Part shown: in pieces, positions 12,232 to 25,128 of the stretch | How positions within the stretch are numbered: position 1 is the first letter of the stretch | How the letters are laid out: every line of letters begins with the position of its first letter | Assembly (NCBI GenBank): GCA_025677815.1 | Contig: JAIXMP010000010.1 | Location: forward strand, 1,302,001-1,366,000 | Source of the DNA: Phascolomyces articulosus | Lineage: Eukaryota > Mucoromycota > Mucoromycetes > Mucorales > Lichtheimiaceae | Direction: 5' to 3' | Length of the DNA: 64,000 bases | The notes under the pieces: generated by a model | The model's database searches: none | The model's input: only the letters and a program-made list of their open reading frames with translations | What the model was told of the DNA's origin: nothing | Made by a program: the position numbers and the translations under genes

Positions 12232-12887
12232 TTATACCAAAATCGCTTTTTCCTCCAGATCATAATCAAAAGGTGTGTGATTGGCATAAAATACATGAAA
12301 AGTAGGTTCCAGATAATTTCCACCAAATTCAATATATCCACCAGCAGGACAAGTAATATGATAAGCAGCTCGATTTGGATTCGGGGTAAATGTTTATGGA
12401 ACACCTTTATAATATAATAACATGGATTTATTATTAGTTCTTTTATAATTACTACTACAACCTTGTTAAAAAGAGAGGAAACACAATAGAAACATACTTT
12501 GAATTTCACAATATGATCTTTATTTGGTCCTTCTGAACATTGTTTATTGGTATAAGGGCAACATGATCCTTCTCCTCCGGGTATGAGTCCTCCACTGTAA
12601 TAACGCCTATAAAAATTGTTTAAAAATACGTTTATATAGCATCATATTGTTTAATAAATCTTATCTGATCTAATGAAAACAATATGTATAGTCCATAATA
12701 TAATAAAAATAACTTACGTAGAACTACTAGGACCCTCTTGTCCTGAGATTTGGGTAATGGGAATTTCAGTGTTATCGTTCATCAGGTTGTAAACACAATA
12801 ACTTTGTGCTTGTTGGTGTGGCGCAACGATTAACAAAATAATAATTGCGGCAACCACTATGGAAGAAAGTGACGATAGAAAGCACAT
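12232..12887 (-). pseudogene. Small secreted Cys protein family, copy 1 (one-base frameshift)
   Basis: Family of unknown function. Exons 12718-12887, 12498-12606 and 12232-12404 share the phases of the other copies (phase 2, then phase 0). Exon 1 encodes a hydrophobic leader then SYCVYNLM. Exon 2 has the PGGEGSCCPY block and a third Cys. Exon 3 has HITCPAGGY and a C-terminal EPTFHVFYANHTPF. The only fault is in exon 3: after KVFHKHLP the frame slips by one base at the four-C run (plus-strand G run 12383-12386), and restoring one base would reopen the frame to the TAA at 12232. This is either a recent null allele or a homopolymer sequencing error. Apart from that the copy looks usable, with a TATA-like stretch near 13035. 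Confidence 0.72.
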
Positions 12888-13530
12888 GTTGATAATTAAA
12901 GTGGTATATTATAATTCAGTTATGATTAGTGTTTTTGGTTGAAACTTTTAGGTAATACTGGTATGTTATAATATTAATAAGAAGAAGAAGTAAGAGTGTT
13001 TTGATCAATCTGTCGTATTTTACAAAAACCATCTCTTTATATACGCTTTTTTTATATTTCTTTTTTAGAATAGATTATTGTAAAAGTTTACAACAATGAA
13101 CATTGAAATTTGTTGCCTTATTAGAAGACAATCACAGCATATTATCCTTTACTTTTTATGAAAGAGTTCTATTTGGGTTGCCAATACTTTCACTAGTAGC
13201 AGCAAACAAAAGCAATATGTTTATAGTTGATTAATATTAGAAGATGAGTCACAGCAGTAACATTGACAACTTGGATTTTAGTGTCAATTGATATTTATTA
13301 TTTGCTTTAAAAAACTAATAGCTTGATATATATATAACGCAATTGTTTCAAAAATAGAAATTTTTGTCGATCAATTCATTTTATTTGTTGCTATTATTAT
13401 TGTATCCTCTGTAAATGTAACTTGCTTCTTTGTCATCAACGATTAATCCTCTTGTGGTCATTAATGTCAATTCTTTCTTGCCAGTAACTATAATACAGTT
13501 CTTCCTTCCTCGGATTGGCATTTTTTTTGG
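12888..13530. other. Spacer between family copies 1 and 2
   Basis: AT-rich. It contains the TATA-like sequence CTTTATATACGC near 13034-13045, about 150 bases upstream of copy 1. No gene is visible. Confidence 0.45.
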
Positions 13531-14137
13531 TTAATATGGGTTATAACTTCTTTCAGTTTGCTTGATATCAAATTGGATACTTTGATGTTCGGCATTGAAC
13601 ACTTAAAATTTGGGCTGATCATGGGTACCAGTTACTAAGACATATCCACTGCGTGACAAGAGATATCGTAATCTGCATTTGCTGCTCCATTATGAAAAAA
13701 ATGAAACTATAGGAAACATTAATAAAGGGAGATGGAAGTTCATCATATTATTAGCGCGGTAAATTTTATGTGTGTTAACAAAAGCGCTATTCTCATTTTA
13801 AGAATATACCCAAAGTGTGATAGGATGGTCTTTTTCAGCTACTTCACTACAATCATGTTCATTATAAGGACAACAGGTTTCTCACCAGGAAACAGAGCTT
13901 TCATTTTGTAATGACTGATAATATATACAATGAGCATAACATAATGACATAACAAGGATAATGATGTTTTTTAGTATACGTAAAATTCAGCGAGTTTCTT
14001 TGTACATATATACTCTGAAGAAAATTGACCCATTGTTAAACTTACCGACTGTATGGAGTTCCTTCAGTATCTACCACTTGTTCCACACGAAAATTGTTCT
14101 GGAATTCACCTCTATTATAGATACAAAACGGATGCAT
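13531..14137 (-). pseudogene. Small secreted Cys protein family, copy 2 (decayed)
   Basis: Clear relic of the same three-exon gene. Exon 1 keeps HPFCIYNRGEF and a QVVDTEGTPYS ending at a good donor (14046/14045), but the hydrophobic leader upstream has been lost. Exon 2 keeps CCPYNEHDCSE and HPITLW, but a one-base deletion just before the CC pair breaks the frame (near 13.88 kb). Exon 3 keeps the DISCHA and VLVTGTHDQPKF blocks, separated by another frameshift, and TAA at 13603-13605 interrupts PKF-VFNAEHQS. Function is lost. Confidence 0.82.
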
Positions 14138-14292
14138 AATCGTATTTTTGGTGGGTTGAGAATAAACATTTATTATGAAAATATATTGATATAGTGATGA
14201 TATATAAATAAAGACTCGTGTATGAATTGAATTGGTATAAAAGTATTTAGAATAGATGTGTGTGTTCATTTACAGTATTGCTAAGCGAATTC

Positions 14293-14341
14293 CTATTTAT
14301 GCTTTTGATATATTTTTGTTTACCATATTTAGTTAAAAATT
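14293..14341 (-). promoter_or_regulatory. Shared promoter block of copy 2
   Basis: On the minus strand an ATTTTTAACT-like box is followed by GGTAAACAAAA and then a GCATAAATAGG TATA box. The layout matches copies 5-10 and survives although the gene itself is broken. Confidence 0.5.
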
Positions 14342-16270
14342 AGTTTAAAGCGGTAGCAATACTGAAATTTTCTTTGGCTATTCTCGTTGCTTTTTTCTTT
14401 TCACACAGTAAGTCATTATGTTTTATTTGATTTTGTTAAAATAAGGCTCGATGAAGGCTACCGTTCTTCTAATTCAAATAATCTCATACTATTATTTTTA
14501 CTGACGATAACATATCCCATTACGTTTTTTTTTGTTGGCGCTAGCCCCCGCCCTTCTTTTTTTCTTTTTCTTCATTTTCTTCTAAAGGTAAATAAAACAA
14601 CAGTTCATTTGAATTTTATGGAGTTGGGGTACAGTACTACTGCTCAACGTTTTGTTTCCAAGTATACGTATATCATTTCAACATGCTTTTATCATGAAGG
14701 GGAAAAAAATATTAATTATGGTCGCCGTGTCAAGAAGCGAATCCTTTTATACTGCTGAATGATTCAACTATTTTATGAACTATATTTTCTACTACTGTCC
14801 TAATATAGCAACCGCTCTTGATCATTACATCTGAAACTATTGTTCCTCTGATACCATAATAAGATACTAAATTTCTATTAAAAATAAGATTATCTCCCAT
14901 CACACAATAATAATAATCCATTTCAATATATTACAAAAGGGTTTTTTATTAGCAACTCTATTAACAACTTAGAAAAATAATATTTAAAAAATATCCATCA
15001 TAGATACAAAAAAAAAATTATAATAAGAGACAATCTCGTATAAACACATTATAAATCGATCTACCTTCTTGTTGTACTATTATTCATGAATGATTAATAA
15101 ATGGCAAGTAGTTGTAATTAAAAAAACCATATTTTTCTCTTCTTTTTTATAAATTCACACGTAGACAGTCATGTTAAATCCTGATATAATGTGGATATTG
15201 TACTAATAAAAAATATCTTGGCTATGTTTTCATCGACGAGCAACGAAATATATATATATATGAGAAAATGATTTTGTTTTCTCTATAAAAAATACATAAT
15301 AAGTATATATTGAAATTATTGTATGCCATTTAGTGCATGGTGGTGATGACAAAACGTTTAGCTCAACGTGAGTGTGTAGTACGAGTGTGTAGTACGAGTA
15401 GGAGTGGTGTAGGAATGGTTATGGGGATGATTGGGGTATTGGGTGGTTGTGATGATGGAGTACGTTTATGCGGTTTATAGTTTATGCAGTTTATGCAGTT
15501 TATGCGGGGAAGGGATGAAGTATTAAAAAAAGTCGGAGGGGGAATTTTTTGACAGGAAATGAGACGAGACGAGACGAGACGAAAGGAAATGAGGGTTGAG
15601 TGGAATGGTTGAGGTGAGTAACTGTTGTTAAAGGTTGGTTATTATTACTATTAGTTAATGGCGGGTTTAGAGATGTATTATTTTCATAATGTGAGCTCTG
15701 TATAAAAAAGGAGATTTTCGTCTGGTGTGTTTTCATTCCGCAATGGTGGTACAAGATGTCAAACAAGAAAAAAAAAAGGAGTTGAATCTCGTTTTTCTTT
15801 TTTCACTTTCTCTTTCCCACTTTCCCACTTTCCCACTTTTTGTTTCAATCATTTTTTCCAACACATCATTTTTTTATATATACCAAAATACAGCCTCATT
15901 TCGAAACGATGGTTCTGAATAATGTTATACTCCAATAGTTCATGTAAGAATAGATAGATACTTGTAAATATGACTGACGACTAAAAAAAAATCCGCCTTC
16001 TTTCTTTTTCTACATAGATACTACATAGATACTCTTTATAACACTTTATTCTTTTTAATCGATTAGCAGGAGGAGGTAAAAGAAACGTTTCACAATTTCT
16101 GCCAGTTTCTATATGCGAAGAGAAATATGCAACAGAGGTCGAGAGAGACGAAATCTTGAGTGATATACATTTACGATGAAAAAATTCCTTTTTTTTTTTT
16201 TTTTGCTAACGATTTTTTTTTCGTCCATCTATATATTACATCATATTACTATTGAAGAGTCGATCGTCAC
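14342..16270. other. Intergenic with small tandem repeats
   Basis: No sustained gene. Short direct repeats cluster at 15368-15400 (GAGTGTGTAGTAC), 15470-15508 (GTTTATGCA units), 15562-15582 (GAGAC units) and 15810-15838 (TTTCCCAC units). A coding-like frame near 14.59-14.76 kb (VHLNFMELGYSTTAQRF) may be gene debris. Confidence 0.45.
15361..15610. repeat. Cluster of short tandem repeats
   Basis: Three different direct repeats lie close together: two units of GAGTGTGTAGTAC, three to four units of GTTTATGCA, and four units of GAGAC. They look like independent slippage arrays rather than one element. Confidence 0.7.
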
Positions 16271-16279
16271 TATCGTTGT

Positions 16280-16772
16280 TACTGGAGATGGTACCCGATC
16301 CATATGGAAACTTTAGATATGCAAACAAACGCCATCTATGTTCTTGAAACGTAAGTTTTATTTATATTTATGTTTGTCTGTGACAGATTTTCAAACAAAG
16401 ACTTATCAATATGATACACTGTTACTGACTTTCCTATTCTTATATTTTATTATTCGTGGTGATCACCAATTTTTCGCTACCAGGAATGATTTCAAGTAAC
16501 AGATTTTTTGTGCAAGTGACAAATATGCTCGTTATGATTGGCATCAGGTGGTATTATGGGTAAAATGGGGAGACGGTGGGAGAGACATTTTTTTTTTTTT
16601 ATATTTATATTTTTTGTTATATAGGCCCATCATTACGGCTGCTACTATAGCAGTAGTAAGAGCCGATGTGTTTATGAAAATTGTTATTTATGCATTACAA
16701 GAGGATGTTGTGACGCTTGAAACAGGAAACGATCTTTTGGAAAATGAAAGTTTTGTTATTTATTTGCAGTAA
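16280..16772 (+). pseudogene. Possible gene fragment, unidentified
   Basis: A frame giving METLDMQTNAIYVLET ends at a GTAAGT donor near 16350. Further on, a frame reading AVVRADVFMKIVIYALQED and VTLETGNDLLENESF ends in a stop at 16770-16772. No full gene can be assembled from these pieces, and I do not recognise them. They could be chance frames or debris. Confidence 0.25.
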
Positions 16773-19700
16773 GTAGAATATATAAATAGAATGTTTTTGT
16801 TACATAGTAATAAAGCTTATTGAATTTGATGAAATGATACACACCTTGTCTTCCACAATAAGGAAGGCGGTTACTTTGTCATTTTTTAAATGAGACGAAT
16901 ATTTTGACAGGATGGTGACGGGATACGTATATTAGATGGACATGACCCCATCCTCTAATAATATATAATTTTCCATCTTTTTTTATTGACGCCATGACAG
17001 TATCAAAATAATACTAAAAACACAGTATATAAGACTACCTTTTTCATAACCACTTTGTATATAACATATGGTAACGCTGCACTTGTTTTTTTTTAAAGAC
17101 AAGGTCTGCTGCGCATCCGGAAGTGTTTTGAAAAAAAGAAGTGGATCAAGAAAGAAAAGTGGATTAGGATTAAAAGATTAATCTTTCAATGAATAAACGA
17201 TTGCGTGTTTTTTATTATTAAAGACTTTTAACATGAAGAAATGTGTTAAAAAAAAAGCCCAAGACAATAAAAGACTTTATTATTATGATTGCTATTGTGA
17301 TTAAGTTCTAACTTGACTAATAAATCAGTGCTTGTAATGTTTTGGATCGTTTCTTGCTTGTTCTTGACTAACGGATAGTGCTTGTAAGGCTGTAAGGCTG
17401 TTTGGGCCGTTTCTTGCTTGTTCTTGGCTTGGCTTGCTTGTAAAAATCGTTCATGACAAAATACTAATAAATAATAATAATAATAATAACAGTCAATTGG
17501 CTCCATTTCCCCCCCCCACCAATCCTCTCCATTTCTCTCCATTCCCCACCCTAAATAGCAGCCTCCCGAAGGCTAATAGTGAATACCTCACTCCAGCTGG
17601 CCAGACTGAGCAAAGCTCGACATTTCACGTCCAGAAGAATGCTACAAAGGGCAACGAGGGAAAGAGAGAAAAAAAAAAAAAGACTGCACTATGTAAATTC
17701 TATTGAACACTAGTGGCGACGGAGTTTACCGCTGCGGCAATGGCCAATCAAGAGCTCACTTTCTAAAAATCAGTGCTACGTGACAATTAACATGGTTTTC
17801 TTAATATAGAGTACTCATAATACCTTCTAAATGAAATAAGCATATATTTTATCGTTTATACAATTTATTATATATAATCTTTTTATACGTATTGCTCAAT
17901 ATATTTTATTTAGTCATATCATCATCATTATTATTACCTATAATATACAAGCTTCTCTACAAAAACTATTAAATAAATTGTTCTATCTATTTCCAGGGTT
18001 TTGACACACATTTTACATAAACAATATATGGTTTATCATTTCTATAACGTATTTCCATTAGCTACATTCTTGAATTTTTATTTTTTACAATAATAATTTT
18101 GGCGCCATGGTCCCTTTTTTTGTCAGAATGAGTTTTCGATGCATGAAAATTATAGGCAATCAACAAGTGATTTATGTCTATATACATACTGTGGCATATC
18201 TACGTATCCACACTTCTTCTCACATATATAATTACCGATACTACTACATCGCGTTATTACAAATAAATTAATAATAATATAAATAAATAATATCGGTTGT
18301 CTCACATAGTCCTCATTCCAATAATAATACAATAATAATATAATAATAATCCTGTAATATATACCCGTTATATCAAACAAATGTTATAATAACAAACTAC
18401 CATGATCAACGATTAAGTGGCATGAATAAAAAAGCATGTTAATACTGTACTTGTAAAACTAGAATATAATTATCTTTATCTTTACTTTGATCATCATCTT
18501 TATTATCATAATAAATCTTTATCGATTCTCAAAAGACTTCTTCTGTCTCTATCTCTCTTTGTCATTACATCTATCTTAATTCTTATCCATATCACAAAAG
18601 TAAAGAATATAATAATCAGTAATCAGATTATCTCAAAAATGGATTCGTATGAGATGCATATATAGGATATACAACAGTGGTTTTTTTTAATGAATAAACA
18701 GACCCAATTGACTAAAATGGTAATCCCCTTGTCAAAGCAACATTATACGTCATTTGATCCTGTATCTCTTTAAATATATAGCCAGTGTCTAACCTCATGC
18801 ACATCACATATCTCCTCCTCTTTCAAATCGTCAAGAAAGTCCAATAATACAATCATTATTAAGAAAATGAGTTTAAATATATACTTTATTTTTATATATG
18901 GTTTGATTTTTATGCAATAAATAAAGGAAGAAAAAAAAAGTACCTGAAACTGTTGATGTAAATACCTACACAAGTCACCATCCAGATTCGTTGTCCTTAT
19001 CCCGTCATTCTTTCTTGATCCATATTCTTACACCATTGGGTCGAACAACACTCCTCGAAAAAATAAATAAATAAAGCCATAATAACACATGCCGTGTTCC
19101 ATTATCATCATCATCATTATCATCACCATCATCATCATCATCATCATCCAATCCATGTTCGATCCGTTATCCTCTTTCCTCTTTCCAATATAAATAAATA
19201 TAACTGTGTCATACCTGTTCGGGAAAGCCATAAGAAAGGAAAATATTTGATTGCATCATGCATCTAATTGAACACATCCCGGTTTCCAATGACAACATTT
19301 TCTTCCCCACATGAGCCCCTTTCGATGATCGAAAAATTGTGTCTACGTACCATTGTTATCATTACCATTTTCATCATGATAATGCTATTGATTGACTGTA
19401 AGTTTCCAACCAATTCATCCGGTTGACCCCTGGTATTGCGATGTTTCTCCAGATTTACTGTAACATCTACATAAACTCATGGTCCTTACACACACGTATT
19501 GGAATGATCATGCTTGAAGGTCGTGTGATGCACATTGTAATATGCTAGCATGAGGCCAGAATTGTTGTTGTTGTTTTTCGCGACTGCTGTTCACTTGATA
19601 GTCTAGACCGATAAAAAAAAAAGATGAGCCATTTTCCATGGATACTATGAAAACTGTTTCATCCTGTTACAAATAGAAAAAAAGAATCCCGACTTTGAAA

Positions 19701-20340
19701 GAAAGAAAAAGATATATAGTTATATACCCAAAAATTGGTAGCCCAAATTGCAAGTGGATTAGACTCCCTACAATAATGATGACGCGTCCCAGTGTTAGTT
19801 GACAAAAGTGAAGATTGAGATGGCCAAGTCTCTTTTGAATCGGTTGTCAAGTTTGGTCAAGAAAAAAAATATATTACGCGTGTATATTTGCTATCGCAAC
19901 AGGATATTTGGTTTCGTAAAAGGACAAGTGGAGGGTATCAACTGAATAGATGGCCATGACATGGATTGGATCGGATCGAACGATTGGGAATTGATTCAAG
20001 GTTAAGTAATGACCGTGTGTATATTTATGTATGTATGTATGTATCAAAGAGAGTTTTTATGTGCAAAAAGAAAGAAGAGTGAATGACGTGTGTACCTATT
20101 TTTGTGCGTCTAAATGATATCATGAGTGTCAGCGTTTCAATATACGAAGGACCCACAATGATTTAATCAAATAAATTATCTTTCTACTATGGCTATCGTA
20201 TTGTTTTTTTTTTAATAAAATGATGATCACATAGTAGTCATTATCATTTATTAGTAACAAGTAACAAGACTAAGAAAATTACACTGAACTATACAAATTT
20301 CATTATTATTATCACAAATGAAAAAGAGACGATTATTTTC
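16773..20340. other. Intergenic, repeat-rich, no gene
   Basis: AT-rich with ATC/ATG microsatellites (19105-19150) and CTTGTTCTTG-type repeats at 17340-17445. The stretch 17560-17760 is GC-richer than its surroundings and may be transposon debris, but no coding frame is convincing. Confidence 0.45.
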
Positions 20341-20520
20341 TTAAGATGGCTTAGGATTTACTACAACAGGCACATCAATCATCACAACAGTTGAACTGTT
20401 GTAGAGCATAGGTGCAAACCAATAAGCCCTGTTTTCTTTTAGAATAAAGATGAACCATCCAATATCTCAACTTTATAACCATGGTCCGTGCACTCGGAAT
20501 CATTCCGATAAGGTTGATCA
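20341..20520 (-). pseudogene. Relic of an unidentified, secreted-looking protein
   Basis: Minus-strand frames read DQPYRNDSECTDHGYKVEIL, then, after a frame change near 20.43 kb, ENRAYWFAPMLYNSS and VMIDVPVVVNPKPS with a stop at 20341-20343. The composition resembles an extracellular beta-rich domain. The frame break and isolation argue for a relic. I do not recognise a family. Confidence 0.4.
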
Positions 20521-21520
20521 AGTACAAACAGTCATTATTAAAATGAATTAATTATTTCAAACATATAAAAAAAATACCAACAGAGTCATGTTTTTTTTAA
20601 GTTTGATGTTTATTAAAACGAGGAAAACCCACCCTATCCCTCAGTTGGTTGACCCAACTGCACTTTGTCGAAAGACCCAAATGTTTTTGATGTACAGAAG
20701 GAAAAATTGAATGACTAAAGGAATACCATTGTGAATGACTAGCCTACTATGAATGCCTTGAACGACCTGAAGAACATAAAGGAATTGACTATATTAAAGA
20801 GCTTGAAATGCACGAGGACGCAAAGAACTTGAGGACGCAAAAGATAGGCCACATGTTTCAAAAGGGAAGAATCTGGTCTAGAAATATTTAATAAACATGA
20901 ATAATATTAGTCTATTAGTAGAGTAAAATTATTGTTGTCGTTTCGTTTTACCATTTCACCAAACATTTCAATTGCTTTGCATCAACAATTTCAGATTTAT
21001 CGACATAATTCCACTATTGGTTCGAATCGTCGTCGTAATCGATTATCCACGTGATTCCACTATTCGTTTAAATCACCGTCATGCATCGATTATCCATTTA
21101 AATCAACTATATATGCTGTCGTCCGGTCGCATACTCCTACATAACCTCCTTGCCTCAGCCGCTGACCAACAGCCTACACTTTGTCAAATGGTTACCCAAA
21201 AGACCCAATAGAAAGGTTTCATCGTCTAAACCCGCAATCCAGCTGTAGCCGCGCCTAACATTGCGCGACGTCTCCATGCGGATGCTGAAATTGATGGTCA
21301 ACCACTATGCGTTAAAACAGCCATTTTTTTCTCCCTTCGACATTTTTTAGGCACAGAAAAAAATTCAATGTCTTATGCCATTAAGAAAAAAAATGACCAA
21401 TTTATCCCATAGTTCAGTACACCTGGATTACGAATTCAAACGGCTCCTTCAAAAAGAAGCACCCTCCACAAAGGAAGAGCAAAGGGTCGATAAATCAGCT
21501 GCTTTCTATCGCTTTGTTTT

Positions 21521-21552
<32 letters not shown>

Positions 21553-23269
21553 TATACATGATCCATCCTTCTTTCAAATGGTCTGCCATGCTCTGATTCA
21601 GATCGTTGGGTGCCCTTTGTTTACCTATTTATTTTTAAATATAAAAATACGAGAGGAATCAAATGTCAACCAATATCTCATTCTTTGCTTTACATTTTAA
21701 CAAGACAAATATATATATAAGATAAATGTATATACCATAAACTATACGACAAGGGAAGAACCAGCTGTGTTTAATAGTCGTAAGAGAAGCTTGCAAAGAA
21801 GTAAGACTTATGATATGATATGATATAATGTCATACGGTTAGAGATTCAATGTCATTTTTTAACGGCATGTCAATAAACAATAACAATGTAGGTATGATT
21901 ATATATTGAAAAAAGCGGGAAATATATTGTATCACTTCTACCAGTACATAATATCAGATCAATAAAAGCCAGACTGTACTTAAATTATCAACATATCCGC
22001 GCTTCACTTGAATAATAAGACAATAAAACTCGTTCCACGCCATTCGATTGTTTTGTCCATACATCATAGGAGTTGTCATCTTTGCAGCAGTCGTTAGCAT
22101 CAACCGGAGAAGATTTCATCGGTGAACAATCGGAATCCATTCAGCTTCATACTTGTAAATTTGCAAAAGAGTATAAGCTGATGAACAGGTAACAATTCAA
22201 TATGTAAAGAATGTAGTAAAACATAAAGAAAATCGTTCACCTTGGAAACCATGCCTAAATACATATGTTTGTCAATTGTTCTTCTTCTTTTATGATAAAG
22301 TGGTTATAGTCTAGTTCAAGGAAACAGAAAAAAAAACATACCCGCAAAACAGGGGCGTATTATGATTAAGAATCGTCAGCTTGAGAAACGACATAACCTA
22401 TTATATATATTTATATACAACATATATTAGTTTAATTGCTCATATATAAAGTTTCTTTTAGTAATGAAATAGTTATAATTGAAATACATACAGACAGAAC
22501 AGGAGCAGATGGGCTATCAATGTTATGAATTCATACTGATTTTTTTTGTTGGCTATTTCACTCGAAATTTCACCTATTATTTTAACAAAGAGAAAAAGGT
22601 AAAAGAATTTTATGCATGGACAACTCTCTTCCTCCGCGTCCCTCTTTTGTTTTCGTACCCCTCTTTTATTGGTTTCACCCCCTTCTCACATGGCTTTTTC
22701 GCCCGAGCACTTTTTTCTTGCTGGTGTGGTGGAAGGCTACCATGTAAAATGATAGCACTGCCTCGACAGTTTTTGTCATGAACGGACATAGCAGTTTGAG
22801 TCAGCTACAAAGACTCGTGGGCGACCGAAAGCCGTTTTCGAACACTTGGTTGTACTGACTGCACAAGCGGGATGACTATGGATAGTCAAATTACTCCCAG
22901 GGAATGCGAGATCTGTGGAATGCAGATACGTATGGCTATCGCACTATTAGCCTCCAAAATGTGCATTTAGTTGATCAAAGGAAATCAACGTCCTTCCAGA
23001 GTACACAATAAGGACAATTCTACCAAGATTATACAGACTATTGTAGGCACATGCAAGTACTGTACCCTGGCCAGTTCCTAAGTCTGACTTCTTCCTTGCA
23101 TGCAAATGGTTACTGGCCACAACCTTGGGTGTACCGAAAGGGGAACAGAAGGCCGCACCTTAACCTCAGCTAAACCAACTGTCGTCTCCTCGGCTCCGTT
23201 GGATTGTCGAAAAGACGCGCCATATCCAGTGGGACCTGGCACCAACAAGAACTCAGGCCCCTTGAACCA

Positions 23270-23340
23270 AGTACAGGAGTCGAACCCGTCGCCATATGTA
23301 CCAAAACTACACAGACTTGGCTAATACGAAAAGCAGAGCA
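23270..23340 (-). repeat. tRNA-like segment, possible SINE head
   Basis: The minus strand holds a B-box-like GGGTTCGACTCC (23277-23288) inside a five-pair T-arm-like hairpin. About 40 bases before it is an A-box-like TAGCCAAGTCTG with a possible CCAA/TTGG D-arm. A full acceptor stem is not evident. This suggests a tRNA-derived SINE or a dead tRNA rather than a working tRNA. Confidence 0.3.
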
Positions 23341-23824
23341 TAGGCTTGACCAAAAGGGAAAGAAATGGCATCGACCAGAAAAAGAAAACATTGGAACCCT
23401 GAATGCTTCGGAAACAATATAACGGCATTCATTTCGAAATGACTTGAGAAGATCCAAATAGAAGAATGAACGTAAAAAAAATAAGTTTGAGAATACTAAA
23501 AATAAAGAATATAATATAAAAAAGAATTCATAAGCAAAATGAAGATATGGAATGGTAAACAAAAAAAAAGTATTGGAGGAAAAGTTTGAGAGAATAAAGA
23601 AGGTTGATTAAATAAATCAGTAAAAAAAACAATTAAGGCCATTCAATGTCAAGAGAGGAGCATTGAAAGACTGGGTAACGATTTCAAAGGTACCTTTTTC
23701 ATTGGCAACTTGAAGAAGTTTCATTTTTGTAGAAGAAAGGTGTGTGTCTATTAGGTTGAGAGAAGAATGTTGGTGAGATTTACTGCGCCTTCAGAAATAG
23801 CAAAAATTGGTGAGGTGCGGGGTT

Positions 23825-23890
23825 AAACTAGGCGTAGCGAGATATAAAACCAGGTGTAGCAAGATAAAAACTAGATGTAGCGAGATACAC
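23825..23890. repeat. Minisatellite, about 23-base unit
   Basis: Three imperfect copies of an AAACTAGGCGTAGCGAGATA-like unit lie head to tail. Confidence 0.7.
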
Positions 23891-25128
23891 ATGGTAATAC
23901 AACAGTGATTCAAAATGATATAAAAAGGATAACATTACAGTAAGTTTTCAAGGTAATTTATTCTCTATCTGTTTCAAATCACGTCTTACATTTTACATAT
24001 TTTATTTAAGTCCATTTACATATGAAGAAGAAATATTATATACAAACGAATATTATCGCTTGGACTAAATCAAACTGATACATTCATATTTTCTTTATAT
24101 TCATTGATTTGATGACGTTTCACAGTACACAGTAAGTGCTTGCTGAAGTAGAACGTATCTGAAATATGTAAGTGTCAATGTGATCAAATAATCTAATCAA
24201 TTTTTTTTTTCAATAGGTCACTTACTCGTTACGCTTGTTTTCTTTCTTTCTCTGTCTCATTCCACTCATTTGTTTCTCTTTCTCTCTCGTTTTTTTTTTC
24301 TGGCAAGGTATGTAAAGTGTGGATTTTGACTTCATTTATAAAAAAAAATGTTTACTGATAAATTAATTTTTTCTTTTCTATATCTTCCATTTATATATCC
24401 TTCTCAAGAACCAAGAGAGGTTTATAAAAGAACATGAATCCATTCTTGGTTCATGTATTGCCGGCTGGAGCCACATTGTGCGCGGGTAAGTTATTAGATT
24501 CTTTGTATTCTAATTAGATATTATATATTGAAATATTTCTCATTATTTTTTTTAGGTGGGCGGCAGCTGTGCAAACACTCATGAGTCCAAAGTGTAAACA
24601 GATCCTACCTATCAGTTGATTAATTGGAAAAGAAAAGTTAGTGAACTGTTATTAAAGAAAGCTTTGCTGGATAAACGGTATTTTCATGACGATGATGTAC
24701 TATGTAATGCGCGGCACATCAATCCTGCAGCCAGAAACTAAATTGTTGGGATGGATAGCAATCAAACTTTTATCCGTGTTATCAATATCGTCATTTAGTA
24801 TTTTTTTATACTTTTCTCTTTTTCATTATTATACGAACCAAAACCTACTATTGATTCCATTGTTTGCTTATCCGTATCACTATTCTTTATTGAACCTTTT
24901 GTTTCTATTATATTGTATATACTACAACGTATAGAATATTCACAAAATCAAAGAAATGCTTATTTTTTATTATTGATTCTTGGGGACTAGAGTTACAGAG
25001 AAAATCATTACGTAGCTATTTATTGGTGCGTTGATGATTTTTATTAATAGTTTATTGAGTTTGAAGAATTGAAAAACAAAGACGAAATTTATATCTATTA
25101 TTATGATAATATATCCAATGAAATGCGT

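Larger units (their letters stand above)
20521..25128. other. Gene-poor region with GC-richer islands
   Basis: Islands at about 21.10-21.50 and 22.65-23.42 kb are GC-richer than their surroundings and look like old inserted elements. One frame at 21.23-21.50 kb (AVAAPNIARRLHADAEIDG) is coding-like but broken. A MNPFLVHVLPAGATLCAG exon-like fragment with a good GT-AG intron lies at 24.43-24.60 kb but ends at once. No intact gene is seen. Confidence 0.4.

Noticed and set aside
15361..15610. Clustered repeats as a possible CRISPR-like array
   Set aside because: Units are short, adjacent and without spacers, and the genome is eukaryotic.
24430..24600. MNPFLVHVLPAGATLCAG fragment with a good GT-AG intron, faintly like part of a metacaspase
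   Set aside because: It stops eight codons into the next exon and lacks the catalytic Cys-His context. The similarity is too weak to claim.
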